DNA of 64,000 nucleotides from Pullulanibacillus pueri (GCF_014639255.1 NZ_BMFV01000004.1:101638-165637); one strand, 5' to 3'. Numbered from the stretch's first letter, positions 25,799 through 35,317 are shown. Numbers and translations: made by a program. The notes: generated by a model from the letters alone, not told the origin.

Positions 25799-25942
25799 TT
25801 AGCCTTTGATAGAGCCAATCATCATCCCTTTTTTACACCTCAGTTAAGATTTCCTGAGCATGCTGAAGTTTTTCTAATCAAAGTCCAATGTGAATTCTTT
25901 AATTTCTTTTTTTGGGGCTAGTCTCAAAATATAGGTTTGTCC
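25799..25942 (-). pseudogene. Relics of a degraded sugar-utilisation operon (permease and enzyme C-termini)
   Basis: Minus-strand codons 25843-25799 read LRCKKGMMIGSIKG then stop. This is the conserved C-terminus of LplC-type permeases (the intact one at 2070 ends KGVMIGSVKG). Just upstream, 25942-25874 is open for 22 codons (GQTYILRLAPKKEIKEFTLD plus FD and stop) with stops before it, like the tail of a carbohydrate enzyme. Both are too short to function. The rest of 25673-26168 shows no intact gene. Confidence 0.5.
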
Positions 25943-26168
25943 CTATTCTGCCATTTCCTGTTTACAGGGGAATCTTCCGTTGAAGATTTATCATCTTTTA
26001 TATAGAGGAACTTCTTTGGGCTTTGAAAAATACGGAACTTCTTCTAAAATTGTTTAATATAAATAAACTTCTCTATTAAAGCAGAAAATCCTGTCAATCG
26101 AGAATTATTTTGATATAAAAAAGGAGATACATTATGTACCCCCTGTCAATTGACCTTATTTTAAAATC

Positions 26169-27479
26169 TTAGATTGTTTTTTGTTCACTTTTATTATTGA
26201 AGTCCCTACCATAGCGTTCACTTTCGATTGCTTTCAATGACTTGCCCTGTGTATTTGGCGCTAAGATGATCCCAATCACACAATGAATGGCGAGGAAGAT
26301 TAACATGACAATGCCGGCCACTTGAAAACTTAATTTATCCATTAACGTCGGAAGGATAAACGACCAAATGGCAATTCCTGTACGGACAATAAAATACATG
26401 AGGCCTTGTGCGCCAGCGCGATACTGCGTCGGAAACAATTCGCTTGACCATAATCCATAAAAGGCTTGGGCTCCAAATCCTGCAGCACTTCCCCATAAAA
26501 TGACGAAGGCGAAGAGGGAAAACCAATTCATAGGCGAGAAAGTAAGAATCAACCAAGCGATAATGCCCATCACTGCACCTAAACCGAATAAGAAGCGTCG
26601 GCTGTACTTATCGCAGAATTTCATAAAAACAAAGAAGGTCGTTGCCACTGTCAGTCCCCATAACAAGACCTGTAATAAGTTGGCTTGAACATTGGATAGC
26701 CCGCCTACATTTTCATAAATATAAGGCATAAAATAGCCCATCGCACCTGAGGTAAGGTTCCAAAAGAGATAAATCCCTATTAATAAGAAAAGCGCCTGGC
26801 GATTGACTTTTAAACTAAAAAGTTCCTTTAAAGAACGCTTATTTATTGTCCCTGAAGTGGACTGTGTAGCTTTAAGTGCTTGGTTCTCTTTCCAAAGCTT
26901 TGATTCAGAAAGGCCTTGTCGAATATACCAAGTAATAAAAGCAATGACTAACAAATGGAGAAAGATAATTCGGCTGCCGAGTAAGCCCAGTGGCGAAAGT
27001 AATACGGCTAATAAAAAGGTTATTGCAGGACCCGTGGACCATGCTAATTGAGCCGTCCCTACATGTGCCGCTCGTTTATGCGTCGGTGCTTCTTCGGCGA
27101 TATACGTCCAAGAAGCTGGAACTCCTGCTCCCACAGCGATTCCAGTAATGATTGTTCCAATCAAAAGCATCGGTAAATTAAAAGAAAAAGCGATGAGTAA
27201 AACCCCTAACATGTAGACTAATAAATCATAGGTGTAAATAAATTTCCGTCCATATTTATCACATAAATACCCGCCAATAAGTGCACCCACAGCTGCTGCA
27301 AAAGCATTGGCACTTAATGCACTCAATAGCCCAATAGCCACACTGTTCAAATGGAGATAGGTTTGCCAAAGCGATAAACTGCTGGCTGCTGCGATAATGG
27401 ATCCAGCTTCAATATAGTTTGCCATAGAAACTGAGATGGTCGCCTTCCAACCTGTTGTCTTTTTACTCCCTACCTTCAT
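26169..27479 (-). CDS. MFS sugar transporter, probable L-rhamnose uptake
   Basis: A 436-residue, 12-segment transporter of the sugar-porter type. The signature loop is GGYLCDKYGRKFIYTYDLL after segment 2, with PASWTYIAEEAPTHKRA before the central loop and GLWSSELFPTQYRAGAQG in the second half. It sits directly after the rhamnose operon, has its own cre-type site at 27496-27509 and shares GTTTAT-rich sequence with the rhamnose promoter. Rhamnose is therefore the likely substrate (inference from context). Confidence 0.82.
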   Translation of the reverse strand: MKVGSKKTTGWKATISVSMANYIEAGSIIAAASSLSLWQTYLHLNSVAIGLLSALSANAFAAAVGALIGGYLCDKYGRKFIYTYDLLVYMLGVLLIAFSFNLPMLLIGTIITGIAVGAGVPASWTYIAEEAPTHKRAAHVGTAQLAWSTGPAITFLLAVLLSPLGLLGSRIIFLHLLVIAFITWYIRQGLSESKLWKENQALKATQSTSGTINKRSLKELFSLKVNRQALFLLIGIYLFWNLTSGAMGYFMPYIYENVGGLSNVQANLLQVLLWGLTVATTFFVFMKFCDKYSRRFLFGLGAVMGIIAWLILTFSPMNWFSLFAFVILWGSAAGFGAQAFYGLWSSELFPTQYRAGAQGLMYFIVRTGIAIWSFILPTLMDKLSFQVAGIVMLIFLAIHCVIGIILAPNTQGKSLKAIESERYGRDFNNKSEQKTI

Positions 27480-27495
27480 TAAATGTACACCCCTT

Positions 27496-27509
27496 TGTAA
27501 ACGCTTTCT
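27496..27509. promoter_or_regulatory. Catabolite-responsive element (cre) upstream of the MFS sugar transporter
   Basis: TGTAAACGCTTTCT matches the CcpA-binding consensus TGWAANCGNTNWCW and lies 17 bases before the transporter start codon, so glucose repression of the transporter is expected. Confidence 0.75.
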
Positions 27510-27632
27510 AAAATGAAGAAAAATTTTTATAGCCTGTTATTCAAATGTAAGCCCTTATTTAAAGTTTAAACAACAAACCCACACAAGTCAAACTATATAA
27601 GCAACAAAATAAAAATATTTTCTTTTATTTAT

Positions 27633-27651
27633 ATTTGTTTATGTGGTTTAT
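27633..27651. promoter_or_regulatory. GTTTAT-containing candidate RhaR site upstream of the transporter
   Basis: ATTTGTTTATGTGGTTTAT contains two GTTTAT units (27637-27642, 27646-27651). Similar GTTTAT units, 22 bp apart, precede the rhamnose operon at 34116-34143. A DeoR-type operator is proposed from this shared motif only. Confidence 0.35.
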
Positions 27652-27692
27652 TTCGAAATACTCACGTTTCTGAGCACCAAAGCTTTGAAAGG

Positions 27693-27721
27693 TAAATAAA
27701 AAAACTTGGTTTCCACCAAGT
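27693..27721 (-). terminator. Second terminator of the rhamnose rhaR-rhaM transcript
   Basis: ACTTGGT (27704-27710) pairs with ACCAAGT (27715-27721). On the minus strand TTTTTTTATTT follows. It backs up the hairpin at the end of rhaM. Confidence 0.8.
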
Positions 27722-27775
27722 CTTCATCAAGAAAGATGGATCTTTCTAGTGAAACACATGCTTCCAACAGTCTAT

Positions 27776-27809
27776 TAAAAATAGCCTAAACCCACATCGG
27801 GATTTAGGC
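27776..27809 (-). terminator. Terminator overlapping the rhaM stop
   Basis: GCCTAAA-CCC (27784-27793) pairs with GGG-A-TTTAGGC (27799-27809), followed on the minus strand by TATTTTTA. The stem contains the rhaM stop codon. Confidence 0.75.
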
Positions 27810-28118
27810 AAGGTAAAAGACCTCTTGTAAATCTATTGAAACCGGACTGTAATCCTCATGGGTCTCCATCAGTGGATCCATAGACTTCCACCACTTTTGG
27901 CAGGCTTCCGTTTGAGCCATTTGGGCCCATTTTTCTTCACTTTCAATTTCAAGATAGGCAAATAGCTGTCCCGTCTTTTCTTCTAAGAAAATAGAATAAT
28001 TATGAGCCCCGTGCTTTTTTAATTCTGAAACCATTTCTGGCCAAATGTCATCGTGTCTTTTTTTATACTCTTTATAAGCTTCTTTTTTGACATACATAAT
28101 TGAAGCTTTGCGTATCAT
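27804..28118 (-). CDS. rhaM: L-rhamnose mutarotase
   Basis: A 104-residue enzyme that interconverts the alpha and beta anomers of L-rhamnose to feed the isomerase. Family motifs are MYVKKEAYKEYKKRHDDIWPEM with the catalytic His, and YLEIESEEKWAQMAQTE, followed by CQKWWKSMDPLMET. Length equals the family norm (about 104). It follows the DeoR regulator by 27 bases and ends in a terminator. Confidence 0.95.
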   Translation of the reverse strand: MIRKASIMYVKKEAYKEYKKRHDDIWPEMVSELKKHGAHNYSIFLEEKTGQLFAYLEIESEEKWAQMAQTEACQKWWKSMDPLMETHEDYSPVSIDLQEVFYLA

Positions 28119-28145
28119 AGCACCCCTCCTCTTAATATAGTTATC

Positions 28146-28910
28146 TTAGAGAGCAACGACTTTTAAAGAAATATTATGATCTCTCAGTGACAATTGATAA
28201 TCTTCACTAATATGACTATCAGTGATCACTTGATCCACATCTTCCATATGTGCAACATGTACAAAGGTTTGAGTAGCAAATTTGGATGAATCCACCATAA
28301 GAATTGTTTGTTCGGCAATATTCATCATTTGTTTTTTCAACAAAGCCTGCCATTCATTAGACTCACTTAATCCCCCTTGTAAATGGGCACCTTTACAAGA
28401 AATAAAAGCTTTATTGACGTGATAGTGTTGGAGAGAGCGTTCTGCAAGATGGCCGACATAAGAAAGAGATTGCGATAGCAGCATCCCCCCAGTACATATC
28501 ACCTTAACCTGTTCTTTTTTACTTAATTCAATACACACTTTGATGGAGTTAGTGATGACGGTCAAAGGCATATCTGGTATTTCCTTCGCCATATACCAAG
28601 CAGTCGTACTGGCATCAAGGATAATTAGATCCCCTCTATCAATGAGCCGAGTGGCCTCAAGGGCTATAGCCCTTTTCTCTTTCGAATGCAGAACTTCTCT
28701 CTCTAGGTAGGAGACTTCTGTTTGATCCTTGTCTATACTGACTGCTCCACCATGACTACGATGGAGTAAATTTTCTTTTTCTAGTTTTTCAAGATCTCTG
28801 CGAATCGTTTCTTCAGTGACTGAAAAAATTTGACTCAATTCAGTGACCCGTATACTTTGCCTTTCATTGACAAGCTCTACGATTTTTCTTTGTCTTTCAG
28901 CTACAAGCAC
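28146..28910 (-). CDS. rhaR: DeoR-family regulator of rhamnose catabolism
   Basis: A 254-residue DeoR-type repressor. An N-terminal HTH (ERQRKIVELVNERQSIRVTE, then FSVTEETIRRDLEKLEKENL) is followed by a sugar-phosphate isomerase-like sensor domain (ALEATRLIDRGDLIILDAST, KAFISCKGAHLQGGLSE). GTG 28910 has GGGTGGTG seven bases upstream and gives the normal DeoR length; the frame continues uselessly to 29054. Placed between rhaA and rhaM with its own operator-like upstream region, it probably senses rhamnulose-1-phosphate or a similar intermediate (inference). Confidence 0.88.
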   Translation of the reverse strand: MLVAERQRKIVELVNERQSIRVTELSQIFSVTEETIRRDLEKLEKENLLHRSHGGAVSIDKDQTEVSYLEREVLHSKEKRAIALEATRLIDRGDLIILDASTTAWYMAKEIPDMPLTVITNSIKVCIELSKKEQVKVICTGGMLLSQSLSYVGHLAERSLQHYHVNKAFISCKGAHLQGGLSESNEWQALLKKQMMNIAEQTILMVDSSKFATQTFVHVAHMEDVDQVITDSHISEDYQLSLRDHNISLKVVAL

Positions 28911-29150
28911 CCTGTTACACCACCCTATAGTTGTATTTATCCCACAAATAGGCAGTATGCCGCATTTTAACACTCCATCAAATGACTTAAAACAAGTAAG
29001 GGATCTACCGCCTAAAATGTTCTTTTCTGTTATGGCTAACAGGATGTTGATCACACTTTAGGTACTCTCAATGAAATTACTATTTTCATCCAAGCCTTTC
29101 AATCACTGGAATAGAAGAAAAATCCCTAAAAATGAAGGTTGATTAAATGT

Positions 29151-29214
29151 GGGTTTGTTTTTACTTCATCTTTTTTTTTACTAATACTATACCATAGTTT
29201 CTCAAAACAAACCC
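29151..29214. promoter_or_regulatory. Perfect 11-bp inverted repeats 53 bp apart upstream of rhaR
   Basis: GGGTTTGTTTT (29151-29161) and AAAACAAACCC (29204-29214) are exact inverse copies, centre to centre 53 bp, about five helical turns. Between them is TATAGT-type AT-rich sequence suitable for the rhaR promoter. The arms share the AAACAAA theme with the rhamnose operon promoter. Candidate RhaR operators for autoregulation, possibly by looping. Confidence 0.5.
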
Positions 29215-29227
29215 TTAAATTTCTCGA

Positions 29228-30481
29228 TTAACGTTGTGATAATACCTTTTCTTCATAAATCTTGATATCGTCGAGCCATGTTTCTCTTATAGGGACATTC
29301 ATGGTCTCGCAATAATAATCCCAGATAGCTCCAAAGGGATACGTTTTGAATTCCTCTATTAAAGCGAGTCTCTCAGTAAAGTTCCCCTCTTCTTGCAGTT
29401 GTTTTAGATGTTCACTTGGGACTAAAAGAGCGTACAGTAAAGCTTTAATCATATTGCGTGTACCAATCGTCCACGCCGCCACACGATTAATACTAGCGTC
29501 AAAGAAATCTAAACCGATTTTCACACGGTCAAGCGCCCCATTTCGAACAATTTCATGGGCAATTTCTCTTAACTCATCATCTAACAGCACCACATGATCA
29601 CTATCCCAACGGACAGGACGCGAAACGTGTAATGCTAATTGATCGGTAAACATGAGCATTGCTGAAATCTTGTTGGACACAGCCTCAGTTGGATGAAAGT
29701 GACCTGTATCTAGTAAGCAGAGCTTATTATTTTTCAAGGCATAACTCAGGTAAAATTCATGGGACCCAACGACATAAGCTTCTGAGCCAAGACCAAATAA
29801 TTTGCTTTCAACAGAATCGAGATTATAGTTGGGATCAATCTCTTCCTCAAAGATTCGATCCAATGAGTCTTTTAATCTTTGTCTTGGTGTTAAGCGGTCA
29901 CTTGGGATATCTTTGTAGCCATCAGGTATCCAGATATTTGTTAACGCAGGTGTTCCTAGCTCTTTTCCAAAATACTCACCAATCTTTCGGCACGCAATAC
30001 AGTGTTGGATCCAAAAATCACGAATAGCCGCATCCGGGTGGGCCAGTGTCAGTCCATCATCTGATTTTGGGTGAGAAAATAATGTCGGGTTGAAGTCTAG
30101 GCCCAATCCATTTTCTTTTGCCCAATTGACCCATTTTTCAAAATGTTGTGGTTCCAATTGATCTCTTTCAATTACTTCTCCGTTTGTTTCTGCATAAATG
30201 GAATGGAGATTCACTCGATGTTTTCCAGGAATTAATGATAGAGCTGTTTCTAAATCACTCCGCAATTGCTCCGGTGTCGTTGCTTTTCCTGGATAGTTTC
30301 CTGTAACATCAATACCGCCAGATAATTCATTACCATTAACTTCAAAACCGCCAATATCGTCCCCCTGCCAACAATGGATTGAGATGGGGACTTGCTTTAA
30401 TTTTTCTAAGGCTTGATCAACATCAATCCCCCACTTTTCATAAATGGCTTTAGCACTTTCAAAGGCTTCTCGTGTACTCAT
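29228..30481 (-). CDS. rhaA: L-rhamnose isomerase
   Basis: A 417-residue enzyme converting L-rhamnose to L-rhamnulose. Recognised by length and by family sequence such as [18 protein letters not shown] near the N-terminus, [47 protein letters not shown] (metal ligands) and [24 protein letters not shown] lies nine bases before ATG 30481; upstream frame to 30673 overlaps rhaB and is discarded. It starts 13 bases after rhaB, so the genes are co-transcribed. Confidence 0.95.
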   Translation of the reverse strand: MSTREAFESAKAIYEKWGIDVDQALEKLKQVPISIHCWQGDDIGGFEVNGNELSGGIDVTGNYPGKATTPEQLRSDLETALSLIPGKHRVNLHSIYAETNGEVIERDQLEPQHFEKWVNWAKENGLGLDFNPTLFSHPKSDDGLTLAHPDAAIRDFWIQHCIACRKIGEYFGKELGTPALTNIWIPDGYKDIPSDRLTPRQRLKDSLDRIFEEEIDPNYNLDSVESKLFGLGSEAYVVGSHEFYLSYALKNNKLCLLDTGHFHPTEAVSNKISAMLMFTDQLALHVSRPVRWDSDHVVLLDDELREIAHEIVRNGALDRVKIGLDFFDASINRVAAWTIGTRNMIKALLYALLVPSEHLKQLQEEGNFTERLALIEEFKTYPFGAIWDYYCETMNVPIRETWLDDIKIYEEKVLSQR

Positions 30482-30494
30482 TTTTGTCATCTCC

Positions 30495-31913
30495 TTATTT
30501 GGCTTGAATAGCTTTAGGATAAAAAGTTTGTATTTCAAAAGACTGTTTAATCTTATCTCTTGCTTCGTTGATATCACACAGTTCACCAAGCGCGAGAAGT
30601 TGAGCAACGCTGTTCCCAATCGCTGTGGCTTCAATGGGACCAGCAAAAACGGGTTTATTTGCCACGTCTGCAATTAATTGATTGAGCAGCTTATTTTGAC
30701 TTCCACCACCGATGACACTAATACTCTTAAAGGGCTTTTCAAAAATATCCTCAATTTGGTCGATAGCGTCACGATAGCTTATCGCGAGACTATCATAGAT
30801 ACACTTGGCGATTTCGCCTGGAGTATTTGGCACCGGTTGCCCTCGTTCACTACAGTATCCCTGGATTTCTGCAATCATATCGCTAGGATTTAAAAACCGA
30901 TCATCATTTACATCAACAAGCGCATAAAAGTCTTTGGCCTCTTGAGCGAGTGCCACCAATTCTTCAAAGGTATAAGTATCCTCATATTGACGTTTGACTT
31001 CTTGAATCATCCATAGTCCCATAATGTTTTTTAAGAAACGGAACCTATAATCGATCCCCCCTTCATTTGTGAAATTATACTTTAACGCCTTGGTGACACA
31101 GATAGGGAAATTATTTTCAACACCAAGTAGCGACCATGTCCCAGAACTAATGTAAATGGATTCCTTTTGAACGGGTAATGCAATGACGGCCGATGCCGTA
31201 TCATGAGTAGCTGGCAGGATGACTTTCATATCAAATCCAAATTCTGATTTCAATTCTTCCTTTAGCGACCCTAAAACAGTCTTAGGCGCTTTTATTTCTT
31301 GGAACATGGCTGGATTAATTCCTAAAGTCTCTAATAATTCTCGGTCCCAGTGTTTTGTAAAAGCGTTCACCAGTTGAGTAGAGGTGGCATTGGTATATTC
31401 ATTGGCTTTAATACCTGTCAGTAAGAAATGAAAGTAATCTGGAATCATCAAAAAGGTTTTTGCTCTTTCTAAAATTTCTGGTGCTGACTTTTTAATCGCG
31501 TACAGCTGATAAAGAGTGTTGAACTTTTGAAACTGGATACCGGTCTCTAAATAAAGATGTTCCTTCATAATCGTTTGAAAGACCTCATCCATAATGCCGT
31601 CAGTACGACTATCTCGATAAGAGACCGCATCCGTAATCCGTTGATCATACTCATCAAGCAGGACAAAATCGACAGCCCATGTATCAATGCCAATACTGCT
31701 AGGGTGAATGCCTTGGTCTGCACACTTGTGAATCCCTTTTTTTATTTCTGAAAAAAGTCTATCCACATCCCAGCAAATATGGTCATTCTTTCTTATGAGA
31801 GTATTATCAAAACGATGGATCTCTTCTAAATTCAATTTTCCATTCTGTATGGCACTTAAGATGAGCCGGCCACTTGAGGCACCGATATCAACAGCTAAAC
31901 TATAGACAGTCAT
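30495..31913 (-). CDS. rhaB: Rhamnulokinase
   Basis: A 472-residue FGGY-family sugar kinase phosphorylating L-rhamnulose at C1. N-terminal phosphate loop: [16 protein letters not shown]. The catalytic region is [15 protein letters not shown] with Asp, substrate loop [14 protein letters not shown]. The C-terminal ATP site is [20 protein letters not shown] followed by [29 protein letters not shown] precedes ATG 31913. Middle gene of the rhamnose operon. Confidence 0.95.
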   Translation of the reverse strand: MTVYSLAVDIGASSGRLILSAIQNGKLNLEEIHRFDNTLIRKNDHICWDVDRLFSEIKKGIHKCADQGIHPSSIGIDTWAVDFVLLDEYDQRITDAVSYRDSRTDGIMDEVFQTIMKEHLYLETGIQFQKFNTLYQLYAIKKSAPEILERAKTFLMIPDYFHFLLTGIKANEYTNATSTQLVNAFTKHWDRELLETLGINPAMFQEIKAPKTVLGSLKEELKSEFGFDMKVILPATHDTASAVIALPVQKESIYISSGTWSLLGVENNFPICVTKALKYNFTNEGGIDYRFRFLKNIMGLWMIQEVKRQYEDTYTFEELVALAQEAKDFYALVDVNDDRFLNPSDMIAEIQGYCSERGQPVPNTPGEIAKCIYDSLAISYRDAIDQIEDIFEKPFKSISVIGGGSQNKLLNQLIADVANKPVFAGPIEATAIGNSVAQLLALGELCDINEARDKIKQSFEIQTFYPKAIQAK

Positions 31914-31928
31914 CCGCTATCCTCCTTT

Positions 31929-31942
31929 TTGAAGCGCTTACT
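31929..31942. promoter_or_regulatory. cre-like sequence between rhaEW and rhaB
   Basis: TTGAAGCGCTTACT has the AAGCGCTT core and C at position 13 of the cre consensus but lacks the G at position 2. If bound by CcpA it would act as a road-block inside the operon. Weak call. Confidence 0.35.
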
Positions 31943-31954
31943 TTAGATGCAAAG

Positions 31955-31989
31955 GTGTAAGGGATAGGAAAGTCCCCCATCCTTTACAC
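31955..31989 (-). other. Hairpin after the aldolase/dehydrogenase gene
   Basis: GTGTAAGGGAT (31955-31965) pairs with ATCCTTTACAC (31979-31989, one mismatch), beginning 10 bases after the gene stop. Without a T-run it more likely sets message stability or partial polarity within the rhamnose operon than full termination. Confidence 0.5.
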
Positions 31990-31998
31990 ACTTTCTAT

Positions 31999-34068
31999 TT
32001 ATCTCGTAAATGCTACTGGGACACCACCGTCGACGGTCACCATACATCCTGTTGTTTTTTCTGACTTAGACGAGGCAAAAAAAGCAATGGTTTCTGCTAT
32101 ATCTTTTGGATAAATATTGACAAGCAAAGTGGTTCGTTTACGATAATGTTCTTCTAACTGATCAGGCTCTATGCCGTAGGCAGCGGCTCTTTCGTTTCTC
32201 CAATTTGAGTTCCAAATCGCTGAGCCCTGAAGGACGGCATCAGGCAAGACAGAATTGACGCGGATGCCATATTGTCCTCCCTCAGCAGCGATGCATCTCG
32301 CAAGATGTGTCTCCAGTGCCTTAACAGAACTGTATGCGGAGGCGTTCTTGCCTGCATATACCGAATTCTTTGAACCAATAAAGACCATGCTGCCCCCAAT
32401 CCCCTGTTCCTTCATTTGTTTAAATGCTTCACGTGCGACTAGAAAGTACCCTGTGCCCAGGACATCCATATTGAGTGTCCATTCCTTTAAAGTTGTTTCT
32501 TCTATCGGGCTTGACGTTGCCAGTCCAGCGTTATTAACAATAATGTCGACCCCACCAAATGTCAGAGCGGAGGTCTCAAAGGCTGCCTGCACTTGATCCT
32601 CTTGGGTGACATCCATCTTCACAGCCATTGCTCGATTTTCACCATAGGTTTCATTTAAATTCCGGGCAACTTTTTCTGCACCTTCAAGATTTAAATCCGC
32701 AATTACAACATGAGCGCCTTCAGATACAAGTCGTTCACAGGTTGCACTACCGATTCCACCAGCACCACCGGTTACAAAAGCTACTTTTCTTGAAAACTCT
32801 GCTTCGGCAGGGGCCAATGTTAATTTATATAGTTCGAGTGGCCAATATTCAACATTATAAGACTCCTGTTCATTCAAAGAGACGAAGTGTCCGAGAGCGG
32901 TTGAGCCTTTTATCACTGCAATAGCTCGGTGGTAAAGAGCCCCACTTATTCTAGAATTTTTTATGTCCTTCCCAGTATTGATCATCCCTATGCCTGGAAT
33001 TAAAATAACCCTTGGTGCAGGTTCGAACATTTGGTCACCCGTTGATTTATGACGTTCAAAGTAGGCTTTATACGCTTCTTTAAAGTCCGTGATGCCTGTT
33101 TTTAGTTTTTCGATAAGAGCTTCAGTACTTTCAGATTGAGGGTTCCAATCAATGTATAATGGGACTCTTTTCGTGTGGACCAGATGATCTGGACAAGCTG
33201 CTCCAATTTGAGAAAGGGTTGGTGCTTCCACACTGTTAACGAATTGTAAGACATCGTCCTCTCGATCATAGGTTAGAAGCATTTTTTTCTCATCGCTGAC
33301 AGCGCCTCGAATAACGGGCATCACCTTTGACAAAACAGCTTTTGCCTCTGCCTCAGGAAGTGAAAAATATTTTTGTCCGCCAAATGCTTCTTGTTTGCCA
33401 CTCTTACTCTTAATATACTCTTCTGCTTCATTAATAATGGCGATTGTTTTTTCATAACTTTCTTTCGATGTCTCACCCCAAGTGACTAACCCATGCTTCT
33501 CCATTAGTACGAGCTCGGCTTTTGGATTATGCTTCACACCTTCAGCAATCATTTTGGACAATGTAAATCCTGGCCGAACATAAGGGACCCATACAAACCG
33601 TTCACCATAGATTTCTTCAGCTATTTGTTTCCCATTATCCGCACAGCATAGACTAATAATGGCGTCTGGATGGGTATGATCCACATGTTTAAAAGGTAAA
33701 AACGCGTGTAATAGCGTTTCTATAGAAGCGCGAGGATGTTTACTATCAATCATACAGTGTGATAAATAATTGACCATTTCTTCATCCGACATTTCTGTTC
33801 TCTCAATCAAAGGAAGGATATCTCCTAGATTAAGACCGGTAAAATTTCCAGCCTTCATCGTCGCTAAATCGGAGCCACTTCCTTTTACCCACATAACTTC
33901 TACATCGCGGCCTCTAAAATCTTTTTCAGTTGTCTTCATTGAAGTATTTCCTCCACCCCAGTTGCACACTGAACGATCTGACCCGATGAGATTTGAACGA
34001 TAGACAAGTTCTTCAACACCATGCTGTGCTTCGTTTGCCTGCTCGACGTTCCAAAGATTTTTAACCAT
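31999..34068 (-). CDS. rhaEW: Bifunctional rhamnulose-1-phosphate aldolase / short-chain dehydrogenase (lactaldehyde dehydrogenase)
   Basis: A 689-residue fusion. Residues ~1-400 form a class II aldolase (KGSGSDLATMKAGNFTGL, HVDHTHPDAIISLCCADNGK with metal His, LVLMEKHGLVTWGET) that splits rhamnulose-1-phosphate. Residues ~425-689 form a Rossmann SDR (VAFVTGGAGGIGSATCERL, catalytic Ser in MVFIGSKNSVYAGKNASAYS with YxxxK-type AYSSVKA, C-terminal TGCMVTVDGG) that handles lactaldehyde. It matches the YuxG/RhaEW family of Bacilli. GGAGGAG lies 5 bases before ATG 34068. First gene of the rhamnose operon. Confidence 0.94.
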   Translation of the reverse strand: MVKNLWNVEQANEAQHGVEELVYRSNLIGSDRSVCNWGGGNTSMKTTEKDFRGRDVEVMWVKGSGSDLATMKAGNFTGLNLGDILPLIERTEMSDEEMVNYLSHCMIDSKHPRASIETLLHAFLPFKHVDHTHPDAIISLCCADNGKQIAEEIYGERFVWVPYVRPGFTLSKMIAEGVKHNPKAELVLMEKHGLVTWGETSKESYEKTIAIINEAEEYIKSKSGKQEAFGGQKYFSLPEAEAKAVLSKVMPVIRGAVSDEKKMLLTYDREDDVLQFVNSVEAPTLSQIGAACPDHLVHTKRVPLYIDWNPQSESTEALIEKLKTGITDFKEAYKAYFERHKSTGDQMFEPAPRVILIPGIGMINTGKDIKNSRISGALYHRAIAVIKGSTALGHFVSLNEQESYNVEYWPLELYKLTLAPAEAEFSRKVAFVTGGAGGIGSATCERLVSEGAHVVIADLNLEGAEKVARNLNETYGENRAMAVKMDVTQEDQVQAAFETSALTFGGVDIIVNNAGLATSSPIEETTLKEWTLNMDVLGTGYFLVAREAFKQMKEQGIGGSMVFIGSKNSVYAGKNASAYSSVKALETHLARCIAAEGGQYGIRVNSVLPDAVLQGSAIWNSNWRNERAAAYGIEPDQLEEHYRKRTTLLVNIYPKDIAETIAFFASSKSEKTTGCMVTVDGGVPVAFTR

Positions 34069-34115
34069 CAAGACTCCTCCACCTTTACAATAAAAGCAAT
34101 ATTGTTTTTATGTCT

Positions 34116-34143
34116 GTTTATATCATACTATACTTTTGTTTAT
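34116..34143. promoter_or_regulatory. Candidate RhaR operator repeats upstream of the rhamnose operon
   Basis: Two GTTTAT units (34116-34121 and 34138-34143) are spaced 22 bp, two helical turns, about 48-75 bases before the rhaEW start, with ATAC/TATG-rich sequence between. The same unit recurs before the MFS transporter. Spacing fits a DeoR dimer-of-dimers site, but this is inference. Confidence 0.4.
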
Positions 34144-34212
34144 TTTTGAATATGTTTTTTATTTAGTATTCACTCTTTTTTATATTTATATGTAAGGGCT
34201 TTCTCAAATAGA

Positions 34213-34261
34213 TATACAAAAGAACACACAAAAAGGGATGTTATGCCTTGGTGTGTGTTCT
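34213..34261 (-). terminator. Terminator after the yojF-bshB2-HesB gene group
   Basis: AGAACACACA (34221-34230) pairs with TGTGTGTTCT (34252-34261), followed on the minus strand by TTCTTTTG. Lies 23 bases after the stop of the Fe-S-type gene. Confidence 0.65.
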
Positions 34262-34283
34262 ACAATTGGAGAAGCAAGCTCGT

Positions 34284-34613
34284 TTAATTAATCGTAATCT
34301 TGTTCGTAAAAGTCATTCTCGGTGTTAAGATTTGTTGTGGACTTTTGAGCATAAACATTTTTGTTTGCTCTGAATAATCGATGGTTAACGCTTCGTCAAG
34401 GAAAACTTGCTTAGCCATTTCCACATAAACAGGTTGAGCGTTCGTTACAATTTCGATGTCTTCAGGGGCCGCGTGTTCCACAAGCCATAATTCATTGACG
34501 CCAGAAACCGCACAGCCGCATCCCTCTGTTTCATAATGTAATTTTAAGATGCCTTGTTCAGTATGATAGTGATCAAGGATTTGTTGGGCCTTTTCTGTAA
34601 TTTGGATTTTCAT
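34284..34613 (-). CDS. HesB/IscA-like Fe-S cluster biosynthesis-family protein (YqkB-like)
   Basis: A 109-residue protein of the Fe-S_biosyn fold: ITEKAQQILDHYHTEQGILK, then ETEGCGCAVSGVNELWLVEH. Only one Cys cluster (CGC) is seen and the C-terminal C-x-C of true A-type scaffolds is absent, as in the YqkB-like branch, so scaffold function is uncertain. GAGGGG lies six bases before ATG 34613. It starts 35 bases after bshB2 and shares its transcript. Confidence 0.78.
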   Translation of the reverse strand: MKIQITEKAQQILDHYHTEQGILKLHYETEGCGCAVSGVNELWLVEHAAPEDIEIVTNAQPVYVEMAKQVFLDEALTIDYSEQTKMFMLKSPQQILTPRMTFTNKITIN

Positions 34614-34648
34614 TGTCATCCCCTCTTTATATATGAACAACAGGTGTT

Positions 34649-35317
34649 TTAATCCTTTTTGCCTTGGTAAGTCCAAAAAGTCTCTTTTGCGAGCCAATTG
34701 ATCAGTTCAGGGTCTTCAGAGACCAGCTGCTCATCCCATTTTTTAAAATTGGCTTCTGTTTGACTTTTATGCGCACGAATCGTATCCAATTTTCGTCTGA
34801 AAACCTCAGATACATCCGTCACGATATCTGGTTTTCCTAACACCTTTTCACAATCTTTTGAGAAGGCTTTGCAATGAATTCTTGGACGCTCTGCATCTGG
34901 TAAACGCATAACAGCATTAATCACAGCCGCACCGAAGGCATCATGATCAGGATGGACCGAAAATCCTGGATAAAATGTGATTACAAGTGAAGGTTGGATT
35001 TCCTCAATAATAGCAAATATCTTATCAGCAATCTCATCTTCGTTTTCAAACTCAACGGTTTTATCACGTAATCCCATCATTCTTAAATCCTGAATGCCCA
35101 TCACACGGCAAGCGTCCTGTAACTCTTTCTTCCGGATCTCTGGCAAGGACTCACGCGTCGCAAAAAACGGTTGTCCCATATTGCGCCCCATTTCACCAAG
35201 GGTTCCACAAGCATAGGTGACTGGTACTCCGGCTTGTGTCTGTTGAATAATTGTCCCCGCAACTCCAAACGCTTCATCATCTGGATGTGGAAATGCAATG
35301 AGTACGTGTTTTTCCAT
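34649..35317 (-). CDS. bshB2: Bacillithiol biosynthesis deacetylase BshB2
   Basis: A 222-residue zinc-dependent LmbE-like deacetylase that removes acetyl from GlcNAc-malate on the way to bacillithiol. Zinc site AFPHPDDEAFGVAGTI near residues 8-20 and third ligand His in GFSVHPDHDAFGAAV near 120. GGAGG lies 8 bases before ATG 35317, and the gene follows yojF closely, an arrangement known from Bacillus yojF-yojG. It implies the cell uses bacillithiol as its low-molecular-weight thiol. Confidence 0.92.
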   Translation of the reverse strand: MEKHVLIAFPHPDDEAFGVAGTIIQQTQAGVPVTYACGTLGEMGRNMGQPFFATRESLPEIRKKELQDACRVMGIQDLRMMGLRDKTVEFENEDEIADKIFAIIEEIQPSLVITFYPGFSVHPDHDAFGAAVINAVMRLPDAERPRIHCKAFSKDCEKVLGKPDIVTDVSEVFRRKLDTIRAHKSQTEANFKKWDEQLVSEDPELINWLAKETFWTYQGKKD

